From contig NC_063151.1 of NCBI RefSeq assembly GCF_020921035.1, positions 1,488,001-1,552,000 on the forward strand: a stretch of DNA of 64,000 bases. The letters run 5' to 3'. This stretch comes from Rhodamnia argentea (taxonomy: Eukaryota; Streptophyta; Magnoliopsida; Myrtales; Myrtaceae). The number at the start of each line of letters is the position of its first letter. Positions within the stretch are counted from its first letter, which is position 1. The notes under the pieces were generated by a model. The model was not told the origin of the DNA and did not search any database. It saw nothing but the letters and a program-made list of their open reading frames with translations. This document shows positions 22,450 through 32,700 of this stretch, one piece after another. Both the position numbers and the translations under genes were made by a program.

Positions 22450-23040
22450 GGGAAAATTTCACATACGACTCCGAAGTGCACTCATTTTCTTAAATAAGGG
22501 CATGAAATGAATCTTATTTTGAATAAAGACCTGAAGTGGCATAATAGTTTCAAATAAAATGAACCTTATTTTGAATAAAGACCCGAAATGGCATAGCGGT
22601 TTCAAATAAGGGTATGAAATGACCATATAATCTTGAAGGCATTTTCGTTATATGTTTTTTTATTTTTTTTTCCTTTTCTAAATTTTAAGATTATAAAAGA
22701 TAAAAATTAAAAAAATACAAGCGGGAGGGTCGCTTCGCCTGTGGTCGCCGCCCCACGGCCGATGGGGCGTTGGCGATGGTCGACGACCTTGCCTTGGCCA
22801 AGCGTCGTGCCTCTTCCTTGGACCTGGGTTTTTTATATTTTATTTAAAAATTAAAAAATTAAGAAAAAATACAGGCGGGAGGGGCTCTCCCAAACCTGGG
22901 CAAGGGCTAATCCTTATTTGAGATTATATGGCAACTTCAAGCCCTTATATGAAAAAATAAATAAATAAATAAAGTCACTAGCTTAAGACCCTTATTTGAT
23001 AAAATAAGGGTACTTCAAGCCCTTATTTAAAAATCTTCCT
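22450..23040. mobile_element. Family B MITE (AAATAAGGGC repeats), GC core
   Basis: Left end has GGAAAATTTCACATACG with TTCTTAAATAAGGGCATGAA; the right end in reverse complement has GGAAGATTTTTAAATAAGGG and CTTGAAGTACCC. The core (22715-22830) is GC-rich. A relative lies at 42770-43050. The paralogous duplicated flank at 29615-29760 has no such insert, so this copy arrived after the duplication. Confidence 0.55.
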
Positions 23041-23257
23041 TTCTTTAATACATTATACATCCCGTCTTATTTTTCTTTTCGTTTAATACATTATCAGGAG
23101 ACACTAGCACTAAAATTCTTATTCCATTGCACTCTACTTTGAGTTTTTATCTCCCCTCCTTTCATTCATACCAATTTGCTTTGTTACCACATATTAGTGT
23201 CATAAGCACTACGGCGGTTGAACTTGACCAAAATAAATTCACTAGCGAACGACCTTC

Positions 23258-26200
23258 TCAAAGCTGTCCAAGAACATTAGCAACCATGCATTCCCGCGCT
23301 TTGCACATAGCCTCCAATGGCTGTCTCTTGGGCATTACGAGTCCTGTCCCTTCCGACATGTCCACCGGCTCTTCGCCGACTCGTTCCCATTCGAAGCATT
23401 GAATAAGCGCCGCTAGAGCCAAACCCACCACTCTGTTGGCGAGGCCAGCACCGGGACAGCCCCTTCTCCCCATGCCAAACGGCAACAACCGGTACGCATG
23501 ATCCCCTTCCAATCCCTCGTGTCTTTCTGGTTTAAAACTTGTTGGATCGTCCCACACTTTTGAGTCTCTCTGGATTGCCCACGCATTTACTAGGATCATC
23601 GTGCCTTGGGGCACGTCAAACCCGCCAATCGTGCAGTCCTCAAAGGACTCGTGAGGCACTAGGAGTGGCGCTGGCGGAAACAACCGGAGCGCTTCGTTGA
23701 TGATGTTTTGAAGGCAAGGCAGCTTCTGAATGTCTGCTTCGTCAGGTAGACGGTCTGGGCCAACAACATCATCTAGTTCCGCTTGAGCTTTCTTCATGAC
23801 GTCCGGATGGTTGAGTAGGAGGGACAGGGCCCATTCCATTGTCACCGAGGACGTGTCCGTGCCCGCAGCTAACATCGACTGCAGCAGATTGTGGTCAAGT
23901 AATTTGCAAAATATGCTCATTAGTGTCAAAGAGAGATGAAACTTGTTTTCGAGATCGAAGAACAAACAGTTTCAGACGTAAAGAGGAAAACGTAAAAGGA
24001 AAAGGTTCAGCTTAAGTCAGTATCAATAATTGGTCCGCTCTTATGGTCTTGTTCATGTGTAAGTGTCTTAATGATGCATCATGTAGATGTAGAAGTGATT
24101 TTCTATGGTGGCTTGTCCATGGTGACAGTTTCTGAGACGACATACTTCGTCCTCTCTCTTCTTTCTCTGTTTTAATCCAAAATAGCGACCACCACTGAAG
24201 AAAGTTATTGCATGATCTCTGTGCATGGGAGTCTTTGGATGTGAGCCTAACTCGCAAGAACCGGTGGATGAAAAGAGCTCCTCATGAGAGACCCTATGAT
24301 CCAACGGTGCATATACATTGAGTTCCCATTCACGGGGATCATGCAACAAAGACTTAGGAAAACAACCCTGCACTCGAAGTGGAAAACAAAAATAATACCT
24401 CTTACGGGATATTACCATAGAAAAGGAGGAGCCAACGTAAAATCGGGTTTGAACTCTGTAGGGCATAGCAAAATATTTTAAATTAATATTGATCGTCAAG
24501 ATTTGTAATATCGTAACAAGAGACGTCGTTTTTAACGGTCTAGATATCCATATAGGTGCATGTAGAAGGAGTCTGTAAACCACCATTCAAACCTAAGGGT
24601 CATAGAAGATGCTTTGTTTGTGAAGGAGGTCATATTTTTGTCCATTTGTTCCCTCATCTATCGTTTTCCTTCTTTCCAACAAGGAAAAAGCTTAGCTGAC
24701 AGTCCCACCAAGTTCGACGATGGGACGATCAATTATTTATGGTAAATAGTTTGCTGGAACAGTTCACTTCACTTTTTTTTTTTTTTCTTTTATGTGTTTT
24801 TTTATTGTAAGTTAAAATTACAAAAAAAAGTATATAAGATAATTATGTTTCTATTCGAGTGAACGCACCCACATATCCATGTGATATGTTTGTCGATCAA
24901 AAATCTACATCCGACATGTACGCACAACATATTCGCGTGACATGCTTGTCATCCAAAAATCCACGTAAAAAAACAAAACGTAACACATATCGGCATGATA
25001 TGCTTGTCGGCCAAAATTCTACAAATGACATATACGCATTACATATCCGTGTAATATGTTTGTCATCCAAAAGTCCATGTCTGACATGAACGCACCACAT
25101 AGGTAAAAGTACACGTCTAATATGTACACACCACATATCCACATAATATGCTGATGTTTCATTAGAATCTTGATTGTAGGGCTCTCTTATAATTTTCTCT
25201 TGTAATTTTTAGTTTGCAATAAAAACACATAAAAGTAAAAAAAAAAAAAAAGGAATGTGGAGTGACACTGGATCAACAAGTGATGATCCGATTTCAACAA
25301 ACAATATTTTTGGTAAAAAATGACCGTCCCACCGTCGGACTTGGTGGGACGGTCAGCTTAGCGGGTTCCCAAAATCATGCACAAGTCAATTAAGCAGAAC
25401 ATGTGTTAATACATACCAGCATTTGGCCTTTGATGCTGTCGTCCGAGTAGCCCTCCGACAGCATGGTATCGATCATCGTCTTGCTCTCCACCTCTCGGCC
25501 CCCGTCGCTCCTCTTCCTTCTCGACCTCAGCTCGTCTATCATGCCCTGCAGGATCACATCGGACCTCTTCGCCACGTCCACCATCCTACGCTTTCTCCCC
25601 TTGAAGTCCACCACCTTCCTCAGCGCCGGCAAGAAATCGCTCGGGTCTGTCCCACTCAGCTCGAATGCCTCCTTTATCACCTCCCTGAACTGCCTGGCCA
25701 CCTCAGCGTCATCCGCGTCGATGGCGGCACCAAAGTAACGCTTCCCAGAGATCATCCTCATGATGATATTGAAGGACAGGTCCTGCAGCCTCGACCTCAT
25801 CTCCACCTTCGCGCAGCCACCGCCACCCGCCACCATCGCTGCCTCTTTGTAGAAGCTCTTCACGAGGAGCCTCACTTCCTCCAGCCGGATGGCGAGGGAG
25901 CCAGCGAGGCGGTGCGGGGAAAGGATTTGGAGGACCGTGAGGCGGCGGAGGTCGCGCCAGAGGGGGCCATAAGGGGCGGTGCCGATGGTGGTGAGACCGT
26001 AGCCGAAAATCTCGCTGGAGAGCATGTGGGGGCGGTTGGCGAGGACAGCGTCATTCCTGGTAAAGCACTCTTCGGCTGCGGACGGGGAGGATACGACGAC
26101 CACGGGGCGGGAGCCGAAGGAGAGGGAGAGGACCGGGCCGTAGCGGTGGGAGAGAGACTGGAGGGTCCGGTGGACAGGCTCTTTTATGAGGAGGAGGTGG

Positions 26201-26325
26201 CCGATGATGGGGAGCGAAGGTGGGCTCGGTGGGAGATTCCTCCGGTTGCTCCTCTGCAATTTGAAGAAGCAGAGGAGGAAGAGGCAGGAGGATGCTGAGA
26301 TGATGTACACCCACACGTCATCCAT
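23258..26325 (-). CDS. Cytochrome P450, CYP81 family (cluster gene 1)
   Basis: Two exons, 26325-25417 and 23878-23258, joined in frame (donor CTG|GTATGT, acceptor GCAG|TCG): 509 residues, the normal CYP81 size. It is an ER-anchored haem monooxygenase drawing electrons from P450 reductase; CYP81s act on isoflavonoids, lignans, glucosinolate indoles and herbicides, so the substrate cannot be told from sequence. Visible: membrane anchor ([16 protein letters not shown]), hinge [14 protein letters not shown]-helix WRDLRR near 125, I-helix AAGTDTS about 307-313, K-helix EALR about 365-368, haem loop [10 protein letters not shown] with Cys about 444. Oddity: the PERF motif reads PERH. The 1.54-kb intron contains a TIR element. 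A MITE sits just upstream of the TATA box. The 3' part and downstream flank are duplicated at 29.6-30.3 kb. Confidence 0.88.
24683..25368. mobile_element. TIR element inside the CYP81 gene 1 intron
   Basis: Left end GGAAAAAGCTTAGCTGACAG then TCCCACCAAGTTCGACG; the right end in reverse complement is GGAACCCGCTAAGCTGACCG then TCCCACCAAGTCCGACGG: about 55 bp of strong TIR. The interior carries a tandem array (24862-25150) bounded by a T-rich and an A-rich tract. No coding capacity. No unambiguous target-site duplication was identified, so the superfamily is undecided. Confidence 0.75.
24862..25150 (+). repeat. Tandem array, unit about 57 bp, about five copies
   Basis: Each unit contains a version of ACGCACCACATATCC, TGATATG(C/T)TTGTC and CCAAAA(A/G)TCCA(C/T)GT, with drift between copies. 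Lies inside the intronic TIR element. Confidence 0.75.
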
Positions 26326-26370
26326 GAAGATGAAATGGATACCACGCGTTGGAGAGAGAGAGCCCTAATC

Positions 26371-26381
26371 ACACTATATAT
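26371..26381 (-). promoter_or_regulatory. TATA box of CYP81 gene 1
   Basis: Minus strand reads AAATATATAG, about 46 bp upstream of the ATG at 26325, followed by a CTCTCTCTC leader. Confidence 0.55.
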
Positions 26382-26400
26382 TTGGAGAAGAGGAATGCTT

Positions 26401-26540
26401 ATGTGACTGTCTTTGAACTACCGTGAGCCATAAAAAGTTAAATAAAAAATAATTATAAATTATTGTGGGGTCTATTTTTATAAGAATTTGTGACTCACAA
26501 GATGTTATTGCTCTCACAGTAGCCCAAAGATCGTTATGCT
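26401..26540. mobile_element. Family C MITE, copy 1, abutting the CYP81 gene 1 promoter
   Basis: Ends ATGTGACTGTCTTTGAACTA and, in reverse complement, GCATAACGATCTTTGGGCTA, both followed by C(C/T)GTGAG. About 140 bp, AT-rich centre. Copy 2 at 27673-27809 shares the ACTCACAAGAT and (C/T)TCACAGT wording. Confidence 0.6.
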
Positions 26541-26639
26541 AGCAAAGTATTTTGGAGAAATCGAGAGAGAAAAACTTTTTAAATTTGCGTGGAGATGAAC
26601 AGTGACTAAAGAAATGCAAAACGTGGAACTCCGTACAAA

Positions 26640-26725
26640 AGTTTAGGACGAAATTCGCTAAATTGAAAAGCTTATTACTAAATTAATTGTTATACATTAA
26701 ATTTAGGACCAATTGAATTATTTTC
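26640..26725 (-). repeat. Family A repeat fragment
   Basis: Contains AAGTTTAGGACGAAATTCGC, TTTAGGACCAATTG and ATTATTTTCCCTC, the characteristic right end of family A. Confidence 0.4.
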
Positions 26726-27399
26726 CCTCACAATGGCCGTAGCACTTTCTCATCGACATTTGCCGGAGTGCATGTCTTATTCAAAGCTATGTCCGATTGA
26801 CCGTGAATGGCATCGAGTCTTATCAACTTTTTGAGATCAAAGTTGATTTTTCTAGGGTGCCAACAGATTTATAAAAACCTATAGATTAGATACATTAAGT
26901 TTGATAAATTTACGTGAGCCTATCTTTAGTCATTTTTCAATAATTGACCATCCAACGTATCAGTACCTTCTAGGAGACTTAATAAATTTCTACACAAATT
27001 TTTTTCTTGACGTTATTCTTTGACGACGACCAAAGCCTGTCATGTCTTGAGCTCACGCGAGCATGTGCACTTGATGAACAAGGATGGCAATGATCATGAA
27101 TTTGGGTTGGTTGATGTTGTCGCGGACCTGTTCCATTATTCTCAAAATCCGTTCCTATCGCGTGTTATTATTGGTTTCCTTTTGAATAAGCAAAAAGTTA
27201 ATGCACTATCTGAAATTTTTAATTAGGTCTTTAGGAAAGTTGTGTATTAAAATCAATATAATATGATTTTGTCGGAGATTAAATATGAACCGCTAGTTTA
27301 AACTAGTCGATTACAATTTTTAGTGAAACAAGCACACCCTAAGTTTTTTTGTATTATGGAACACAACCTCTAGGAAAAAGTTTTCTATATCTTTCGGCG
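26726..27399. other. Intergenic, nothing recognised
   Basis: A 68-codon plus-strand ORF (27020-27226) has no recognisable domain. AT-rich throughout. Confidence 0.4.
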
Positions 27400-27660
27400 T
27401 TCGGTCAAAGAAAATAAACTAGTAGATGAAAATATTTTCCACTAATGAAAAAAACACCTTCAAAAGTAGAGAATTTTCCCTCTTCTTTCCTCTCTATACC
27501 CCTTCACATGCCTTTTCTTTTTAATTAATTTTTATTTCTATTATATTTTTGAATTTCTTAATGATTTTTTATTTTTTCCCTGTGTTTCTTTTTCCTTGCT
27601 TCCTCTGCCTGGCCAGTGGCCGGCCACAAGAGAGGGACGAGCTTGCCTAAGGCTGGCCAG
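27400..27660. repeat. Partial copy of the pyrimidine-tract/GC-core element
   Basis: GAAAATATTTTCCACTAATG followed by a pyrimidine tract and a short GC core (TGGCCAGTGGCCGGCCAC). Resembles one half of 5863-6455 and 19335-19995; the other half is missing. Confidence 0.35.
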
Positions 27661-27672
27661 CTCATATAATTA

Positions 27673-27809
27673 GGCTAACAGTCTCTTTTGGACCACAAAA
27701 AAAATTAAATAATAATTAATTTAAAATTACTATGGAGTCAACATTTTTAATAATTTGTTACTCACAAGATACTGTTATTCTCACAGTCATCCAAAGACTA
27801 TTATGCTAC
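27673..27809. mobile_element. Family C MITE, copy 2
   Basis: Diverged relative of 26401-26540 in the same orientation: GTCTCTTTTGGACCAC at the left, TCACAGTCATCCAAAGAC near the right. Confidence 0.5.
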
Positions 27810-29614
27810 CAAAGTCCTACGAGATATTAGCAACTTTCAACCATGGGTTAGGCCTTGAGATGTCGAGAAATTTGTAATTTTTTTTGTTGTTGCAATAATG
27901 ACATTCAAGATGATTCAATCCTAAATGCACCACAAATCGCACCAGTCCAATTTTAAGACAAAGGAGTAATTGAAAGTCGAAGTTCGATTAAATTATTTGG
28001 TCGATAGTAGAAACTAGAAAGTCCTATATAAATAGAAATGTTGAACTTGCGGATGAATCGTTAAGGATTCCAATTGAGATAACAACAACACCCGATCTCG
28101 AAACCGACGACGACATCAGGAAAATTAACAACTTTTAACTCTGGTCATCCTGTCTTAAGAGTTTTTGAAAACTGTGTAATTTTTAACGATTAAATCACAA
28201 GCTTGTAGCAGCAAAGCTTGCAAGAGAGGGACTCTTGGAGTGTGTGCTTGTTATATGAGTTGTAAGCCTATGCAATAGGCATTTTGACTATAATTCTCTC
28301 TTGTATCTGTATACTCCTCATCAAATCTTTCAGATTTTCTATATCCTTTTGGCTCCAATTTATCGTCAACCACCAAAAAAAAAGAAAAAGAAAGGAAATT
28401 GTGGATAGTCAACATATCAAAAGTCAAAATTAATGGATACGGATTGAGTCTTATAATCTGAATGGACAAATCTCAAAGTTTCATCGCTCAAGGCAAGAGA
28501 CAAAACTCGTGCTTTGTTGCCGTGGATTCATTTAGAATTTGGGACAATTTCGAACCTACAGCAGCAAACATGACATTTTGTCAATCTTAGATTACACCTA
28601 AAACAATAAAAATTGATAGTTTTATCGCTTCAATTCAGACTTAAAGTGACGCCCCCCACCCCTAACAAAAAATAAAATAAAAGTGGGTTTAGGCCTAAGT
28701 GACGAAATTCAAGCTTTATCGTCGTTGAGAGGGAAAATTTCGAACTTACGGCGACGAGGAAACAATTTCACCGCCTTAGGTGGACCTAAGGCAACAAAAT
28801 CACTCTTTTGTAATTTGTTATATTGCGATTCATAAACCAACCATATCGGATTTGACGGACGCCTAGATATGTATGCTTTACATGTGACTAAACAAAGAAG
28901 TAAGGCTAAAAAAAATTGAAATAAAAGATTAGGCGCACATTATTTTCACCCTTTAAAATGGTTATAACACTCTCTGATTATTGAATTGACAAAAGTAACC
29001 TCTAACGGACTAGGTAATTAAAATCACAAATGCCAAGGGTGAAATTCACCATTCATTAAAATTGCAAAAGCCACGTATTGTCATCAAAACACCAGTCTGT
29101 CCATATTGATCAAAGCATCTGTTGAGCTTCTCTGATTTGGACATAAAAGAAGAAAAAACAACTGTTTAAGAAAGGATAAAAGAATTAATAGATTGACTGA
29201 TCTATGTTAAAGGTATAATATTCGTCTTTCATCAAAGTCTATTCTCTCGTTTTATGAATCAATTTTATATGCCAAAGGTCCTGTTCTTTCTAATTTTAGT
29301 TAGCGCGAAGCTTTTTCTCTGAATACATTTTGCAAAGCGTGCAATAGAAACCCAATACCTTTACTGAGGAGATTGCCGAGTGAGAGTTTTTTGGGAAGTG
29401 CACAGAAGAAGCCCGCTACATTTACCAAGGAGATTGTCAAGAGGAAGTCCAAGTCCGAGCCCATTAAATATATCTAGTTATACCCACTTTTCCTTAAAAA
29501 TTTAAGACAACGGGTTATGAGCAAATTACAATATATTAACTACTCTTGACCACATTAGCCCTCCGATGTGAGATTTTTCTAACCCCACTCACACGTGCAT
29601 CTCAACTATACACA
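27810..29614. other. Intergenic, 1.8 kb without a gene
   Basis: AT-rich. Between about 28480 and 28810 a loosely repeated theme (GGGACAATTTCGAACCTAC, then GGGAAAATTTCGAACTTAC, with GACGAAATT and CTAAGGCAAC words) recurs about 190 bp apart and looks like part of an old repeat. No coding region recognised. Confidence 0.4.
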
Positions 29615-29919
29615 TATCTTTCGCATGGTAAAAATCATGCAAAGTATTCTTAGACCCTTGAAACACCTAATAAAAGTCCATGTGATATTCCATGTATAAG
29701 CAATTGTATGATATGTTCCTTTCTTTCCTTTGATAAAATATCACGAGACATGACCTAGAATTCTTATTCCATTGCACTCTCCCATGAGATAACCACCCCC
29801 CCTCTCTTCCCCAACCACCCTCCATTCATTTCCATCTCATTTCATTCATACCATTTGACTTTGTTATTAAACATTAGTTCATAGGCGTTATGGCGGTTGA
29901 ACCTGACCGAAATAAATTC
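29615..29919. repeat. Duplicated CYP81 3' flank
   Basis: Matches the flank of cluster gene 1 (22375-22445 plus 23040-23257) in order: GTATTCTTAGACC, AATTCTTATTCCATTGCACT, CATTCATACCA, GGCGGTTGAACCTGACC. The family B MITE of the other copy is absent here. Confidence 0.65.
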
Positions 29920-30295
29920 TCAAAGCTGTGCAAGAGCATTAGCAATCACGCATTCGCGAGCTTTGCACACAGCCTCCAATGGTTCTCTCTTGGGCATTGT
30001 GAGTCCCGTTCCGACAAGTCCACCGGCTCTTCGCCGACTCGTTCCCACTTGAAGCATTGAAGAAGCGCCGCTAGGGCCAAACTCACCACTCTGTTGGCCA
30101 GGGCGGCACCGGGACAACTCCTCCTCCCCATGCCAAACGGTAACAACCGGAACACGTGATTCCCTTCCGCTCCCTCGTATCTCTCCGGTTTAAAACTTGC
30201 CGGATCCTCCCACACTTTTGGGTCCCTCTGAATAGCCCACGCATTCACCAGGATCGTGGTGCCTCGGGGCACGTCGTACCCGCCGATTGTTCTGT
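29920..30295 (-). pseudogene. CYP81 pseudogene, 3' end only
   Basis: Encodes the C-terminal quarter of a CYP81 most similar to cluster gene 1: [26 protein letters not shown], the haem loop [10 protein letters not shown], then EPVDLS. Compared with gene 1, four bases are missing near 30006-30012 (gene 1 TGTCCCTTCCGAC against CGTTCCGAC), shifting the frame just before the [14 protein letters not shown] tail. Exon 1, the I-helix and the ExxR segment are absent; homology stops abruptly at 30295, where unrelated DNA begins about 80 bp before a 5S-bearing LTR-like fossil. Clearly non-functional as a P450. Confidence 0.88.
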
Positions 30296-30376
30296 GAAGT
30301 TGCGACATGTTAGTCGTGTTCAAGTTCAAGGTCGTGACCCATTGTCCATGCTGAAGGTGTAAGCCCGAGCGCTCAT

Positions 30377-30733
30377 GTAATGACCCGGTTCGATGGATGC
30401 ATGAAATGATCATCAAGGCGGCATGAGGGTTTGGACAAAGTGTGACTCCCGACAAGCTTCTAAGAAAAAATCAAATTGAGCACCGAATTAGAGAAGAGCG
30501 ATTTCAAAGCATACGTGTGAAAACTACAATTAATTCATGGAGATGCCTTTTGACTTAACGACGAGCTTTAATTCAAACTCCAAAGTTAAGCGAGCTCAAA
30601 GTAAAGTATTGCGAAGATGGGTGACCTCCTGAGAAAATGTCTACTTGTACGTCAAAGGACAAAACCGTAAGTCTTGTTACGAGACAAGTCAAAATAGATA
30701 ATACCTCGAGTAAGTTATTCGAGGGATGTCGCA
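30377..30733 (+). mobile_element. Solo LTR-like fossil with 5S rRNA-derived segment (Cassandra-type TRIM)
   Basis: Bases about 30573-30650 align along about 70 nt with the 3' half of plant 5S rRNA: AACTCCAAAGTTAAGCGAGC (box A region) and GATGGGTGACCTCCTGAG (intermediate element/box C region) at the right spacing. Cassandra terminal-repeat retrotransposons in miniature are known to carry such 5S-derived promoters in their LTRs. Proposed ends TGTAATGACCC and GGGATGTCGCA are imperfect complements, as expected of LTR termini. No second LTR was found nearby, so it reads as a solo LTR. Strongly diverged from 5S, hence probably old. Non-coding. Confidence 0.5.
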
Positions 30734-31913
30734 ACTTAAGCCTTATTGTTCAACATAAGGTGCACGCAAAACCCCAATAAACTCAATCTTGGTTCCATTT
30801 TAGGTCTCGACCGACTAAATTCGTGCATTCCAATGGAAAATCAAACCCGACCCTGGTCCTCCGACAACATTCTAGCGAAAATTTCTTTGGCATCATGTCT
30901 AAAGTAACGTGTTATCATGTAGAAAATAGGGCACATATAATTTAAAACACAATTCAATGCGTGAGCCAAGAGCTCGCTCTTGTCACGCTCTTTAACTTTT
31001 TCCCCATGAAAAACAGTTCTTATTAACAAATGATTGTGGTACTTTTCTAAATGCGTATGAGAAAAGTTTTGATTCTTGAGACGATTATTGTATTGAGAAT
31101 GGAGCTGGACCCCATGAAACAAAGGCCCCAAGAGGCCCTTTTGGGTGGGCTTGTGGAAAAGCCATTTAGTTATAAACCCGGCCCAATATGGTTCGTCATG
31201 GAGCGGTTCGGCCCGACAATTTTGTACATAATTTTTTTGTCACGACGGGCCTGGGCCACAAAATATGCCTGATTTATAGAGCCTGTTTGGAACTTGCCCA
31301 TTGCCCATTGATTTCACCTAATTGAGAGCCTTCGTATTTTGTTAACTAATTACTTGACAAGCGCAACAGGTGCATTTGTTAACGAATTCCTTCAGAAAAA
31401 TCCTGAAGTCCACTAATAATAGTGACGTGGTCGCTCATGTCTTCTCGACAAATTTCCATCCATACACATCACAGATAGAATTCCAACATCATAGTTAGGA
31501 TTCATACAATCGCTTGCCACATGCTATATCTTCGTGTCTCTACAAGCCACGGCATCATGCGCTATGAGCATCACATGTCATGTCATACTTTCTACTTGTG
31601 TCATGTTTTCGAAACATTCACGAAACACAAAATCATGCTGAGGAGCGATATTATGTGAATCTTTGGCTGGATTATGTCACCGGGAATCAAAATTGTGTCT
31701 GATATTTTCAAGAAAATTAGTTGATAAATGCATGTTAAAACTGAATTGAAAATATGTGGTGCCGAAAAGATTATGCGGGGATGCTAACTGTTCCTCACAC
31801 GTACCACAGAATTTCGACATAGCATTCCCCAATGAAGTTATCGTTCGATGAGATCGATCATTCATGAACATGGACCTACACGACCAAAATAAGTCTACTA
31901 GAGAAAGAACTTC
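30734..31913. other. Intergenic, nothing recognised
   Basis: No coding region with a domain. Contains GC-balanced patches at 31080-31290 and otherwise AT-rich DNA. Confidence 0.35.
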
Positions 31914-32027
31914 TCAAAGTTGTGCAAAGGACATTAGCAATCAACCGTTCGCGCACTTTAAACATAGTCTGTGATGGCCGTCTCTCGGGCATTGCGAGTC
32001 CAGTACACCACTCGTTTGGCAAGCCTA
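31914..32027 (-). pseudogene. CYP81 3'-end relic
   Basis: A roughly 114-bp scrap matching the end of cluster gene 1: GLAMPERRPSQTMFKVRERL (gene 1: [20 protein letters not shown]) and ANVL at the C-terminus, with an extra base shortly before the original stop. Upstream of it, CTCGTTTGGCAAGCC corresponds to the LANRVV region of gene 1, so the segment between (about 80-100 bp, covering [17 protein letters not shown]) has been lost. It also preserves the CTTCTCAAAG(C/T)TGT context of the 3' flank. Confidence 0.75.
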
Positions 32028-32146
32028 ACTCAAACAAGTTTTGGCTGAGATGCAAAATAATCTTGTTTCTTGTCCAAATGGTCCATGTACTTCATAGAAA
32101 GATCCATCGTAACATTAGTCCAGCTGTAAAATTTGACAATCAAAAG

Positions 32147-32504
32147 TAGAGGTGAGCACCTCAATCGTTCCGGTCCCCGGCTCCTAACATTTAAAACTGA
32201 TGATTGTTGATCTGGTTTTCGAATCCAGATGTGAAAACGAATTGTGTTGAGCAATACAATTTTTTTATTTTATTAGCACGTTAATGATACTTGATCATGA
32301 TTTATGATACCTTTAACGTCTTTTCACCGAGATTTTCATTGACTAAATATCCAAAACACTAAAAAAATGAGAATTTAGACTATGCAGGAATCTCGTAAAG
32401 AATATGGACAAAAAAGATATCATCGCTAGTTTCTGGATTCATCCGGGAACCGGACCAGACCGGTCGGTGTGACCTGGTCCAGGATCAGGGAGGTGGCCCA
32501 CTTA
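32147..32504. mobile_element. hAT-like non-autonomous element, diverged
   Basis: Left end TAGAGGTGAGCACC, right end (reverse complement) TAAGTGGGCCACC, with GGTTCCGGTCCC-like words inside both ends (TTCCGGTCCCCGG; GGGAACCGGACCAGACCGG). Same style as the intact copy at 60693-61347. No clear 8-bp duplication. Confidence 0.45.
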
Positions 32505-32700
32505 AATATACTATGCGATTTTTCTCTGATAGTGGACAGAGTTGAATAATACAATAAAATAAAGGGATCAGTGGACTGATGTGTTCAGAAACAAAACGCC
32601 CCAAGTTTATAGGTCCAGTGTGACATAACTTTACTTTTTGAAACATCAAGTTAGATTTACTCCATATTATTCGGCGTCGTTTCCTAACATCAAGTGAGAT

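Noticed and set aside
25423-26298. 291-codon plus-strand ORF opposite CYP81 gene 1
   Set aside because: Antisense shadow of the GC-rich first exon; the translation is His/Arg/Leu-rich without any domain, whereas the minus strand encodes a complete P450 N-terminus.
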